Source of the DNA: Phallus indusiatus
Lineage: Eukaryota > Basidiomycota > Agaricomycetes > Phallales > Phallaceae
Direction: 5' to 3'
Assembly: GCA_027605045.1 (NCBI GenBank)
Contig: JAQFWX010000009.1
Coordinates: forward strand, 62,001-126,000
Length of the DNA: 64,000 nt
The notes beneath the pieces were generated by a model. The model did no database searches. It saw nothing but the letters and a program-made list of their open reading frames with translations, and had not been told where the DNA came from. The translations under genes and the position numbers were made by a program. This document shows, piece after piece, positions 12,020-24,300 of the stretch (its first letter is position 1; each line of letters begins with the position of its first letter).

Positions 12020-13533
12020 ATGCCCGCTTTTCGGTGTCTTTTTTACTCTTTTCTCGCGGTTCCCATATTAGCTTATCCAACAGGCTCACATAATGGACAT
12101 TCAAGTCTATCGTTATCAAGTGCTCTACGACACAGGCTCCGAACTCAGATCAATACTATATTAGAGAATGATCAAGCAAGACTGGAAAAAGTTTTATCTA
12201 GCACATTAGGCCACAAACATTCACCGGGGACAGCGTCGGTGCCTACTATTGACCTTGGTCCTTCCGTGAGTGAAAATTAAGCCTTGAACCTTGTTGAGCG
12301 ATTAACAAAACAAATCCATACACATATGTCTAGCTCTTGATGACAACGGATATCCAAGTCGGAAGCCCGCCCACTACCTTTGAAGTTCTCGTCGATACTG
12401 GATCATCAAATCTGGTAGTAGGTGCAAGAAACATCACGTATAAACCTACAAAAACTAGTGTAAACACGGGAGAAAGCGTTTTCGTTTCCTATGGGGGTGG
12501 ATCTATCAACGGGACCGAATGTATGTCTTTAATGAATTCCATCATGATCACTGTTGGCATCTCACGCAAATTGCTAGTTCTGGACGAGGTAACTTTGGGT
12601 GGAATAACTGCTGTCAATCAATCTATAGGTGCCTCAAGGGTGTCTACAGGCTTCGATCAATTCGACGGAATATTGGGTTTGGGTCCGCCCGATTTAACAC
12701 TGGGAACGTTGATAGATAGCCCCCAAACGTCAATTCCTACGCTGCCAGAAGTAAGCCAACGTGTATCAATCTTGGTCCCACATTGTTTGACTTTGTTTTT
12801 CCAGACTCTCGCAGCCCAAAAGAAAATTGCATCACCGCTTGTAGCTTTGACCGTGCCTATTGCGGCTAATCCAAATGGTGGCTCGATTGATTTCGGGGCA
12901 CCCAATCCTGAGAAGTTTGTTGGCGATATCAAATACTCACCTGTCTTGAGATCTGGTTTCCCTAGTCATTTTTGGGGACTCTCACAAAGCATTACGTATG
13001 GTAAAAAGAAAGTCGATATCATGAACACAACGAGTGGATTCGTCGATTCCGGAACTACATTACTTTTGTTGCCCACTCCTGCCTACCAGGCCTACGCTCA
13101 AGCCACAAATGCTACATTCGACAACGACATTGGCTTACTGAGAGTTGACAACCCAAAAAGTCTACAATCTCTTTATTTCCATATTGGTGATGTTGGTGCT
13201 TTCTGTCTATCTCCAGCGTGAATCGGCTGTTGACCCAGTACGGACAGAACACGTTCGAGTTTACCCCAAATGCCCAGATTTTTCCTCATAGTTTTCTTTC
13301 TGAAATCGGCGTCAATCCCAACTCGACTTTCCTTATCATTGGAGATGCGGGCCCGACCATCACCCAACAGATTGGCTTCATAAACGGTTTCGTATTTTTG
13401 TGAGTAAATAATTGATTCAGTTACCACAAATTAAAAGGAATTTTGTAGGCAAAGATTTTATTCTATCTTTGACTTGCAAAATGCTAGGATTGGCTTCGCC
13501 ACAAATGAACAAACATTCTCTACCAGTAATTGA
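12020..13533 (+). CDS. Secreted pepsin-like aspartic protease (family A1)
   Basis: Secreted acid endopeptidase. The ATG at 12020 starts a signal peptide (MPAFRCLFYSFLAVPILA) and a basic propeptide (SALRHRLRTQINTILEN). After an intron come IQVGSPPTTFEVLVDTGSSNL, with the first catalytic Asp at codon 12394, YGGGSINGTE, an intron, LDEVTLGGITAVNQSIG, FDGILGLGPPDLTLGT, GGSIDFGAPNPEKFVGDI, the second catalytic motif SGFVDSGTTLLLLP (Asp codon 13045), an intron from about 13193 to 13249, FEFTPNAQIFPHSF and the C-terminal RIGFATNE. Both catalytic Asp residues are intact. An in-frame TTG lies upstream, but MPAF is the better start because it opens the signal peptide. About 430 residues. Confidence 0.92.
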
Positions 13534-14374
13534 TTTATAAAAGAGCTTTTCTAGTTTTAAAGTTCAGGATCCTATTGTTGTTTTACGTTGTTGATGGGAT
13601 ATAATTATTTGTTTATCCATAATGACCAGATGAGCTCGCTCCGCAGGATCAAAATGCGAAAGACGTTCCCCCGTCAGCACCACCCCTATCACTAAACGTG
13701 ATGCATCCTTTCAGCCAGAGAAACAACTAAAATGCCCTAACAAACAGAATGTAAGTAACATACATATAATTTTGAGTTTGGAATGAAAATGCAAAAGTGT
13801 ATTTTTTTAATCAAAATAATTTGAGTTTGCCGCAAACGTGAAAGCCTCATTCGCACTGATTAGGTAGGACAACGTGCTAAACACAAGGCTCGTGAGAACC
13901 TGATCCCTATTCTTTATTTCTTTTGTCTCAACCAGGGATTGTATTCCCTAATACTGATCCTTTTATAGGATTGGAGAACGGGTTGTTAACCCCTTTATAT
14001 CTGTTGTTATTATACAATACACGACAGCCAATCGGGAGCACACCTATATGCCGATCTTGCTTGTCATAAATATCTTCAAAAGCCACTCCGACGATTGAGA
14101 CCAGCTCTTCCCAACTTTTCGTCCTTTGCCTATTAAACCCTTCCGATTTTATTCTTCCATAATTCAATTCTGATAATTCTGGCAGACAATTACCTTGACT
14201 GACGGACAGGCCATAAGAGCTAAAGCTTGTCAAATATACATTTTTCTCCGAGTGTTGGCTATATAAGACTCTGTGGCACGTCAGCCTCGATTCACAGCGT
14301 TTCCAGCGCACGACCACGATCACCCCTCTAAGTTTAGAGGAAACTAGATTTAGTTAAAGCACAACCCTTTTATT
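13534..14374. other. Intergenic; small perfect hairpin before FKH-A
   Basis: No recognised gene. A 131-codon minus-strand frame (13928-14323) has no family resemblance. A perfect short inverted repeat, CCTCTAA-GT-TTAGAGG, lies at about 14325-14340, just before the FKH-A start. Confidence 0.35.
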
Positions 14375-15401
14375 ATGCCAATGCGGCTCGCAAGTGACGG
14401 CCTACTATTACGGTACGATCAATCCCGAGTTCGGAGGCTACGTGTACCCCAGGCTGAGTAGAAAATAACAGACATCTAGGACTAACAACAAGAGAGTTGG
14501 ACAGATACCGCGCCGACGATGGTTTACTGCCAAACAGATGGTATTACCCCTCTATTCACCATCAATGTGAATTTGACGAAATATTGATGAACGACAGTCA
14601 GTAATTTCCCCTTATTTCTATTAACGTTATACACTAACAGAAAATAGGTCAGACATGGCGTTTACGAGAGACAATGGGTCTTAATCTTTTACAGTCTAAT
14701 GAACTTGCTAGCTTTTCTTTCCACCCCCCGAAGCATACACGAAGGATTATTGTAGAATGTGCCCTTCTGGGTTCTCCCACACTGAAGTTGACTTTCGCTG
14801 AGTTATGCGTAGCTCTTCGATTACGCTTTCGCTATTTTGACGAGGAGAATCATAGAACATCTACCTGGCGTGTAAGACATTCCTCACCTAGAATTCCTAA
14901 AGTGGGCATATGTTCCTAACTCAACTTTCGCATCTACAGCGAGTATATTCCCGTCTCCTTAATAGACATTTTCAGTCCGTTAGGGAGGGGGGAACGGTGT
15001 ATTATACTTTACCTATGGACCTTCATTTGTCCAATCGGACCTTATGCAAATGTGGAACCGTCCACATTTCCAAGGAAACCGATAAATTGTTAAAAACCGC
15101 CCTGAAGATTCATTATGAGGCTTCTACCCCTGAATTAGATGTACTTCCAAGGTTGGAAGACATCGACGAAGACGAAGAGGAAAATGACGAAGTAGAATAT
15201 GAGAGTGAAGAGAGGCTTGAGGAGGAAGAAGAAAGAGAAGGCATCGGTTCAGCTTCAAGCCACTTCCCTTTCGTTCCTTTAACAGCACTTCCAAAAGAGA
15301 GGCCCAGGAACTTGCAAGGACATCGTTATATTCTTCTCCCCGACCCGAAGTTGTTACAGCCCGCTAAGCCCCCCTTGAGTTCTCATGGAATCACCGTATA
15401 A
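14375..15401 (+). CDS. FKH-A: divergent forkhead-related protein, 282 residues
   Basis: Four exons: 14375-14412, 14472-14596, 14648-14871 and 14940-15401. Lengths and phases close exactly (phase 2, 1, 0). Exon 2 carries the conserved upstream box LPNRWYYPSIHHQ. Exons 3-4 carry a reduced winged-helix region: GLNLL, RRIIVECALLGSPTLKLTFA, LRLRFRYF, STW, then RRVYSRLLNRHFQSV where a normal forkhead has its DNA-recognition helix, and EGGTVYYTL in place of the wing. The tail has a Cys pair (TLCKCGTVH) and a long acidic stretch (EDIDEDEEEN... EERLEEEEERE). The invariant NxxRHNLS contact residues are missing, so sequence-specific DNA binding in the usual way is doubtful. It is a likely nuclear regulator or protein-interaction factor, by inference from its paralogues. 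Confidence 0.75.
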
Positions 15402-15661
15402 ATGTGAAGTTATCATTCATGCACTGCTTTATACATCCGTACCATACTTTTCGCATCTTTCAGCATTTACGTTGTAACTTTACCCACCATTTCACAGATA
15501 TAGATATCGTGACACATTGTATCGCTATCATCGAGCCTCCAGGCTATTTCAAATTGGTCGCCTTGCTGTAACTAACTTCGATATTCACACACCAAGTTTC
15601 TGGTCATTCAAATCGCCAATGTTGTATTTCGGCCTGTGGCTTTAGAAAATATACACGTTTG

Positions 15662-17237
15662 TCAACCTGATTTGCTTTCTTCGATTAATCCACCAGTTTT
15701 GGTTACCAATTCGTTTTTCGCCTCCTTCAGCATGTTCGCAATATCATTGCGGATTGACCGATGATCGTTCAATTTAGCTTGTAAATTCGCATAGAGCATG
15801 ATCTTGTTCCTGTGAGATGACAATTCAGCCCTTGATTATACGCAAAATTCCGAGGGGAAGCAAACCTCATATGGTCTTTAACCTAGATAAATCACATCTA
15901 TATTTTACTTTTGGTCAAATTAAATGAAGAATGACTCACGAAATCTAAGATTTGTGTAAAGCGTGCAGCAATTTCTATGCAAATTTGTGTCAGACGGGAA
16001 ATCTCATTGAGCAGTCAAAACCACACCGACCTAGAGCGCCTTCTTCCCATTCTTCTCGTGAGCACTCAGTCCAACGAGCTTTAGCTCGTTCATATTCATC
16101 TAGATGAGAGGCTATGTAAATTTCAATGTCTCGGCCTAGCACAGTAGCAAGTGAGCTTGATGAAGGAGAATGAGTTGACACCACGGTTTCCCGTTCATCT
16201 GTAGATCTTGATACGTAGGATTCTGGAGAAGAATTAGTTTGCTGGAAATTAGATTCATAGACCGGGTTGAGGTTAAAAAGCAACAAAACGTAAAAGATGT
16301 TCAGCATATACTAGATGACTTTATGAAAAATTAAACATACAACCACCCCATTGTTTTTTTTCCTTTTCTTAGCAACGACGGTGTCCGGAAGTTTACCCTC
16401 TCCGGTATCGTTTCTGCGCTTCTCCCCGTTGCGCTGGGGACACTTGCCGTTTGGATTATTTGTCTCGGCTGAAAACCCTGGGTTCCGAATATCACTATAT
16501 GATGTCATCAGAGCATATTGTTCATCTTGCGATCCAGCAGTGATTTTGTTCATTGTACTTCCAAGCAGGTTATTCTTATTAATAGTCCCGGTGATGGGGC
16601 GTAAAGCTGTAGCTGACGTATAATCATTAGACTGAAAAGAATTGTGCTGATTGCCAGTTGGCACTAGTGGTTCATTAGAGGTAAGATGGTCTCCACGAGA
16701 TGATTCCTTCACGTTGAAGGGTTTCTTATTAACAGGGGTTTCCACGGTTATGTCGGAAATTGAGAGAACGTTTAGGTTTGATGGGACGAAAGCGGTAGCT
16801 TGAGCATTTAGGGTACGGGGCCTTACAGCCAATGAAGCGCCACCAGCATTAGAAAAGATGACATGAGAGTCTTGCGAGATTTCGGAGCCTTTATCAGTTA
16901 TTTCTGTAATCGTCGCGGAGGGCATGATACCAAGATTATCACGGCTTTTTCCATTTCCTTTGATGAGACCTGAGAGGTTGAGCTTCCCACTACGATCCTT
17001 TCTTGGTTTAAAAAGCGTCTCAGTTTCTATCAAACATGTTCTTTGAGCAATTATGTCGCCTTCGTTAGAATTCGTCGAGTTCATAGTAGTGACCACAGCA
17101 TGACTGGTAGCAGCGACATTAGATACGGCAGGAAAGTTAGACAGCGACTTTTCAGAAGCAGCCACGAGATTCGTGGATGAGTCAGAGTCTTGTCCACGAG
17201 GAAAGAAACGAGCACGATTACTGTCTGCCTTGGTCAT
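15662..17237 (-). CDS. ECM11-like meiotic/coiled-coil protein
   Basis: Exon 1 (17237 to about 16338) encodes a 300-residue Ser/Thr/Asn-rich, probably disordered region ending in a basic patch (AKKRKKNN, a likely nuclear signal). Four smaller exons follow. Frame-consistent splicing gives a conserved-looking C-terminus: YERAKARWTECSREEWEEGA, LEIAARFTQILDFVKDHM, RNKIMLYANLQAKLNDHRSI, ANMLKEAKNELVTKTGGLIE, with a stop at 15662. This layout (a W-EEW-GA motif, then a two-helix coil) resembles the ECM11 family domain, whose yeast member is a synaptonemal complex central-element protein. The family call is from memory of the motif pattern and is moderately sure; the gene model itself is more secure. 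Confidence 0.65.
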
Positions 17238-17558
17238 CGTGAGGACGACGGGATGCTTAGGGCGCCTATTTGGTTATAATGATTAGTAATGGCAAACCGG
17301 GAGCCTGGCTCTGGCTAGGGCTTTTCGTTTCAACATTTAACATTTGACAATCAATTTCTTTACGTCTACATTGTTTAGGAGAGTCCAGTGACCAAATGTA
17401 GGGCATGAAGACAATAAGCAGCAAACTGTAGGATAACCAGTGTGAAAGCATTGCAGCGAGAGTCTTGTAAGCGCACTGATACAGGGCGGAAACGGCACCT
17501 TAACAAGTATATGAGCTTCTCACCCTGTAAAATATTCCACAACACAGATACGCGAAAG

Positions 17559-18150
17559 ATGACCTTGTCCTTAGAAATGAATGTGAGTCCCATGACCTGT
17601 CATGAGAACTGGTGCTGAGTCAAGAAACTAACACTGAATCTTGATGTAGGTCTTCCCGCCAAGGAGCATGGAACAGGCAGCTCAACCCAGGAGTTATCCA
17701 GTTCTACCAGATGACTTAAGAACGCCTCTGTCAGTCAACAAAACTCCTGAGAAGAAAGGATCACAGAATATGTCCCAAAATAATCAGACTTCAACTCCAA
17801 AGTCTTGGGTTAAACCCACCCCCCTAAATGAAGGTGAGCAAGCTAGTGCGAGATTATGCGAGTCAGCTAAGGTAAAGGCGACAGATGAGTCGAAAGACAG
17901 AACAATCAGGTCGGAAGGAGCCGAGGCCATCCGGTGTGTCGGCTCTCTCTATCCCGATGCTACACTATGGGGGGTGCCATATATTACTATATCCTCAACG
18001 GGTGCCCCACCACCTGACTTTTCGAAAAGTGCCAAAAAAGATACGCGTAAAAAATCCAGTTTCAGGCGAGCGGCGATGGCAACGGCAAGATTTCTAGGTT
18101 TATCGCGGGACCGTCCGTCTCATAAGCTAAATCAAAGGGCCAAGAAATGA
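17559..18150 (+). CDS. Hypothetical basic protein
   Basis: The main exon encodes 160 residues from MEQAAQPRSYPVLPDD (ATG 17668) to a Lys-rich end. A short upstream exon (17559-17582, MTLSLEMN) followed by a GTGAGT..GTAG intron (17583-17649) joins in frame through VFPPRS, so the start may be at 17559. The protein is Pro/Ser/Lys-rich and mostly disordered-looking, with one ordered-looking patch (CVGSLYPDATLWGVPYITI) and a basic C-terminus (RRAAMATARFLGLSRDRP). No known domain. It is head-to-head with the ECM11-like gene, so a shared promoter is possible. Confidence 0.45.
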
Positions 18151-18288
18151 AGGAAAATATCTATTCGTCATTAGTAGTCAAATGAATGAGAAGGCTATAT
18201 AATATGTAAACTGAAATAACTACCCCTCGTAATGCACTGAGTCAAAGTATAAACTTGACATGGACACTACGTTCGTTTGACACCTCAG

Positions 18289-19675
18289 TTATAACAAGAA
18301 GGGGAACATGGCTTTTCTATTTTTAGGGTACTCTTTCCCAAATTCACGTTTATAAGCGCGATGTTTTTTAAGGGCCCAGATAATCATCTGGGCAGTGGAT
18401 AAAATTGTAAAAACGTAGACTTCACGGCAAAGATTAGCTGACAGAGTCAAACGACAGAGATACGTCATACCGGAGATACTTTTAGTCATGATAGACATTA
18501 TCGCCCACCCAAGAGTTTCCCAGAAGTAATTCGGGCATGAAACCAAATCGAACCCGAAACCTTTCGGAATTGCGCGGACTCTAGTACCCGGCGGACGTAA
18601 GTTACGCAGGATTATATGAGAATGTAAGTTCAAGAATTCAGCGAGCTAAATGTCATGAATTATTAAAAAAATACCGTGCTCGAGGACAGAACTTACCGCC
18701 CAAGCAGCAAAAGCAAGCTGCAGGAAACCATCTTCATCCTGCAAAGTGTTTTTCAATTTTTGTGCACCGAACGAGGGGCTATAAACGCTCCAAGCTATAG
18801 CAAGTCCTAATGAATTCCAATCAGAACTTACATATCAATCATATGTAAAATGATACTCACCGCTGACTATGTGGTAGTGAGCCGAGCTAGTACAAGTCAA
18901 TCTTAATTTTCAAACAAAAATTAAGCGAGGACCTACTTTTTGAATATATTTTTAAAAGGCATTGTGCCATGTGAAAAACGGTGCACGCTTAATGAACAAT
19001 TCATGGTTAGTTGAGAACAGCATCTCACGTTTTCGTGAAATAAAACGTACAATAAAGTTTCTAATTCTCGTTTAGTGAAATGAGCCATTATCATAAAGTA
19101 AACGAAACTAGTGAGCCGAGGATAGATAAGTACTAATTAGGTAATGAAGTATCGGTGCGCCGACCTTTGGAGTTTACTGTGTTCGAAATCACGACCGTAG
19201 AATATGGTTGGAAAATAATAGAAGATTGGATGGATAAGTAAAGGACCAGCCTAATATATGGTAGAGATGAAGAAATGAATAACCATAAGCAACCGTGAAA
19301 AAAGTACTGACATATTCTACCAAAAATACCGTTCTCCAACTAATCTGGGGACCCAAGTCCTTCACAATCAATTCTTCATTTAGTCCCAAGCCCAAGCTAC
19401 TCAGTGTTGCCTGGTCGTCAAGTGCCTTGTTTGTTTTGTCACTTTTCAAGGAAAGTTTCTGACGCTCCATTCGAAACTTTTAATAACACACGCAGTTGTC
19501 AATTCATCGTTCGCAAACTAAAGTAGAAGATAACGCAACGTGCCTTAGGAAGTTTCTCAGCGAGGACACGTTTAACTTGCTCAATGGTATTCTTTTCATC
19601 AGCCTGAAAGGTTACAGGTAAACCCTTCGCGATGGATGAAGGTTTTCCTCTGTACGAAACCGTGATCTCAGGCAT
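18289..19675 (-). CDS. TSC13: Very-long-chain trans-2,3-enoyl-CoA reductase (TSC13/TECR)
   Basis: Last step of microsomal very-long-chain fatty acid elongation; reduces trans-2-enoyl-CoA with NADPH in the ER membrane. The ATG at 19675 gives MPEITVSYRGKPSSIAKGLP with the N-terminal ubiquitin-like domain (QVKRVLAEKLPK, ELIVKDLGPQISWRTVFLVEY). Later exons give the reductase membrane domain: HSHIILRNLRPPGTRVRAIP, GFGFDLVSCPNYFWETLGWA (including the conserved Tyr region) and the C-terminal KKHRAYKREFGKEYPKNRKA followed by MFPFLL, the usual steroid-reductase-like ending. Several short introns lie between 18640 and 19540. An upstream in-frame GTG (19711) is unlikely to be used. Confidence 0.92.
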
Positions 19676-20229
19676 AAGAGTGTGAGTGTTTCGAAGGAGT
19701 GCCGGTGCCACGTACGTGAGTGGGCCGGAGGTTTCGGACGTCGCCGATTATCCGGAACGCGTTCGTGCGTGTCACGGTCATGAAAAGATAGAAAAATGAA
19801 AAACATTGGAAAAAACACAGCCGTAGCCCGCCCAATTCATATATCAAGAAATGATAAAATGATTCAAGGAAAATTTCATTCTAGTAGGTATGTATGGCAA
19901 TTTTATTTATACATGGGAAATTACTACAGATGTACCGCATGAATAATATACAGCAAATCTCGGTATAGTCCGGTATTTACAACCATGATGGTGAGTGATT
20001 TAATCTTGGTTAGTGGATAACAATAAAACAAACGAAAAAAAAAATCCGAAAAAAATAAATCTCCTCACAAATCCAACCAATGACAACACAATATCGTGAA
20101 GAAAAAGGAACAGGAGGTTGACATACCCCTCTCTCAAGTCTATGTATGTATATACCTTCTCCCGAGTGACGGAATGCCACCGTGTTATGCAGTCGCCCCT
20201 TATGCGCAGACCAATAAAGACCAAAGTTT
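19676..20229. other. Intergenic between TSC13 start and FKH-B end
   Basis: TSC13 promoter and FKH-B 3' UTR. AT-rich with A-tracts (about 20030-20060). No gene was seen. Confidence 0.35.
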
Positions 20230-21378
20230 TCAAACCGAACTGCGTTTTGACGATTCCCCGTATGTCATACGGTCATGATCGGCTGCGAGTTTCCAGCGAT
20301 GGGGGCTGGTTATTCGTGCATCGCGAGGATTGGGCTGTGGTGGCGGTAAATGAATGTAGGTTTGGTTTTTGCGATGGGCCGAGCTTTCGGAATGTGACGA
20401 CGATATAGAAGGGAATAAACTGTGCATTCCTCCCAGTTTTGTGTTCGGGTCGGACAAACTGCCTTCATGCCTCCGGGGTGCTTCAGTAGTATTGTCAATG
20501 GGAGATGAAACGCGAATAGAAGTTGAAGTCCTTTGATTCCTCTTCATGCTTGTGCGTTTCGGGTTATGGCTGTAAGGAGGCACATTGGGATTCACGGTCC
20601 AATAGCCGCCTTGAAGAGAAGCCTGGTAAGAAGCCCGTTCTATGATCATGAATCTTTCTTTCTTTGAAAGATTTTGCATCAACGTTCTCTGATTGGTAAT
20701 ATATGTCAGCCACAACGACCTTCGGAATTTTTCTCTCCTTTGGGAGTTGCTTACTTACCTCCCAGGATTTACTCCCTTCATCCTCCTCCCTTTGAAAGTG
20801 CCGGAACCTTGTTTTGAGCGTGATTCTCAGTTCTCCATAGGTTAATTTTTGTTCGGGGGAACCAAGTATAGCGCATTCTATGAGGACTGGCATGGAATAT
20901 CGTGGAGGGTCATTTATACCCCCCGTTAACGAATTTAATCCTGTCGCCTCACGTTCCTCGAGAACAAAAACTACGCGGATGATTAATCGAAACAAGCCAC
21001 AAAAGAGACAGATATAGATACTTACGATTATCTGAAGCCATGGAATCGAATTGTTGTTGATGATAACTCGAAGGATAGTAGGCTCTATTAGGAAGCTTCC
21101 TTTCTGCGTTAAGTCGCACTGTGTCGACAACGGTATAATCATTGCCAGCAATGAGCTGATAGTCTGTGCAGCGAAGCTTTGGAACGCACTGAGCATTTTC
21201 GCAACCGCAACGATACGGAATCAAAAAAGAAGGAGCTTACCATAGGAGCCATAATCTCTCCACTGTGACGAGAATCATCATGAGCGTTCCCGTGGAGCAT
21301 CGACATGCGAGTGTCATTGCCATGACGGAAAGTAAGAGGTACAAATTGGGAAAATGGGTTTGCGCAGGGGAGAGCCAT
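20230..21378 (-). CDS. FKH-B: divergent forkhead-domain protein, 319 residues
   Basis: Four exons (21378-21241, 21176-21026, 20970-20759, 20688-20230) whose lengths close exactly in frame. Exon 2 ends with the upstream box KLPNRAYYPSSYHQQQF. Exon 3 (212 nt) holds GLNSL and the forkhead helices 1-2: MPVLIECAILGSPEQKLTYG, ITLKTRFRHF, KSWE. Exon 4 opens with the recognition-helix region RTLMQNLSKKERF and wing QGGYWTVNPN, then a Ser/Pro-rich tail. Compared with a canonical forkhead, the Asn and Arg-His of NSxRHNLS are replaced by Arg and Met-Gln. It is closest to FKH-C, sharing exon 3 length and most helix residues. A nuclear transcription factor or derived cofactor is inferred. Confidence 0.82.
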
Positions 21379-24300
21379 GGTAAGAAAAGAACGATATTGT
21401 TTTTTAAAAAAGGAGTGATTAGGTATTTGACGAAGGAACGCGTGATGTGAAGATTGAGAATTGTTTGATTGCTGAGGAAGGCAAGAGATAGGATTAGGGT
21501 GATAGGTTCGAGAAAGCTACGTCTTTTGGTGTATATTTAACAGACATATACTGTCCGGAGCCTGCCAATAGTGATAGTGAATTAATGTCGGAAAAAATCA
21601 TGGCAGATCCATGTGCTTTCGGTGCGGCAACTTACTTGGGTGAGGTAGGGAGAGAAAGTCAGAAGAACAGGGTGCCAATGAATTTCCAAGTTCCTAGATC
21701 AGAGAGCCGTTGCAGGCTTATGGGGACGCAACGCACTGAAGCAAGGCGTCGAAGCAGCAGGTCGGGAATTTAAACCAATCATGAATTTATTCCTCCAGTG
21801 AAACATCACAGGATCTTTAAGAATAAAATGCAGGGGGCTATATCAGGTTAAATCGAACCTACCACCTGGCGAGAATGAAAAAGATAGTAAGGCGGATCAC
21901 ACCAGAGGTTAACACATCAAATGCGAGAGCAGTCAACCATGCCTCTCATGTGCAAATATGATGTAGAGTGAAAGCATTCGAGGTCGAGGTATATATTCGG
22001 GAAGCCAAACATTACGGTGAGCGCTGCTGCTATTCTTTTCTCCAGATGGCATGGGTCTTGTGCACTGCGGATCCATCGTGTAAGTCGGGTTGGGTTAGCT
22101 CGGTGATCTCACCCAGAAGTAGTGTCGTATGCTGGTAATGCAGGGATTGTTCTGATCTAAATCTGTTGTAATAATTATAATATATAATAATCATAAAAAC
22201 CTTCGTTTTTTTATCGAGACGTGTGGTCGGGAACTGGCGAGGAACACAATACAGGGCTTATCATATTTGTGACAGAACGCGTGACTGCAACCTTGTTTTT
22301 TTCCCAGGAAGAGATAACTTTGATTCTGATTTGCTCTGGACCTTTGAAAAGATGTGATAAGAAACCACAGTCATTCTGGTTACCTCCTCGTTTCAAAGCA
22401 CATATACTCCCCCAGTTGCTATGACACTGCTCGGATATGTGTAAACTACTCTCACCGTCACTTTGACGGACAAAAGATGATGCTCTGAGTGCTCATTGTT
22501 ACTTTGGCCTTTTCATATTCATGTCGGATAAATCGCTTATTCTGTTGCAGAAAAAAAGGAAGCCTATTATAATGAATAATATCGACTATCTGAGGTCCTT
22601 CATAACAGGTAGGAATACTTATATATCAATTAGATCCATATCTACCTTAACAGTGGAGTCTGGTGGCAAGGAGTCCTGTTTGCACGCGGTTTCCTCAATT
22701 TTACAATGACTTCTGATAAGCCGTCCTTCAAGCCTGTCGAATTTTGAGCCGTTGCCACATTGGGAACCATTTGATCAAAAAATCATTTATTATTGATTCC
22801 CAAACAGATTTCAGCCTTTAAAGTGCGGCCGAGGTACCTATTGTAGCATGCATATGAAGGTGAGAAATCGAGATGTCATTAGCAAAAAATTCTCAGCAGA
22901 CAAGACTTGTTGATAATAGCAGATCTCCCATGACTGATAAGGCTTAAGTCAAGGGGTTATTTAAATTTCGAACTTCCTCTTGATTTTCCTTTTTTCTTTT
23001 TTTTCAAATTCGCAAGTGCCGGAAGGTTACATTGCCTCGATCATATTATCACTTTGTCCGCGTCATGTTATTCATTTCTATTCTATTGAATAGTCATTTT
23101 TCCCTAGTATATTGACCTGCTAGGCAACAGGAACTGTCCCTTCGCTTTCGTTGCCTCACTGGCACTCCCTTGCAATTAATGTCTAGGCTATTGCCTTTTA
23201 CACCTAGACAGATGGCTGTGTTTTTTCTTTGAGCTCATCGTCTCAATTCCTTTCTGACTGACGACCCAATCAAGTCTAGTCCATGTCCATCCAATGGACC
23301 TGGCACACCTACGGTCTGTTCGGAATACCGCTGATTGATCGCTTGGGTTCAACTGCGCTTTGGTAAGTGGATAAACTTGCCTTTAGTGGAAGGTACTTTA
23401 GTGTTTCGGTAAGAAGATTTCGAAGCAGACGAGATCTCATGAAATCGGGCCCGGAGGTGAGGTGGCAACGAAATGTTATATACATACTCCATGATTCATT
23501 CATGTGACATAGCCTGCATTTCGCCGGAATTCCTCACAAAGACTCATGTGGCTTTCTGAGCGGAGTTATATCGCAGATGAAATAGTGAATTGATATGAGA
23601 CTCGGGCGGCGTTGTTTCCAGCGTTCAAACTTGACTCTATGCATTACCCGGGTCACGTGTGGCTTGCAAGGCGTTGTTCGTTGTCCAAATTCGATAGACG
23701 CCATTCAGTTGCGCACCAGGCACTTTTCCAGTCAAAAAGGAAAGCTGGCTTCTTCGCTGAATTATATATGCACATTAGTACTATTTAATTATGTCCAATT
23801 GATTTTTTGGCAGACTCTGCTCCTCCTCAACTGAAAGCAGACCTCGAAACAATCTGGGTTTGGTCTTCATAAATTATCGGGCCATGCTAGCTACAGTCAG
23901 GACGCCCCCGGCTTTTTATCGCAGGTCCCCGCTTAAGAGAGGAGCTCGATTGACTTATGTGAGGCTGAATGCCCGGCTAAGCCTTCTCAAAATAGTCATT
24001 GGTATACTGGGGTGAGTAAGCCATGCCCAAACATCGTTGCGGGGAAATTGAATTGAACACGACGACCAAACGAATTTATTGTTCCAAACTCTTTCTTGCG
24101 TCAAATAAAATCCGACCTTTTGAATTCTATAGCATCCGCTCAGACCAATGGCTTTAAACCGTTGACGGAATCCTCTCGGCTACTAAAGTCATCCCTTTCG
24201 TTAGGCCGCTATGATGTTCCGACTGATAGAAAAGACCTTCCCTTCTCACAAATTGATTCGGTTTCAATGCTTCTCGACTCTCTCAAGAAGAGCTTCGATA

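Noticed and set aside
13928..14323. 131-codon minus-strand open frame before FKH-A
   Set aside because: No domain, no signal peptide and no splice partner; likely chance in an intergenic region.
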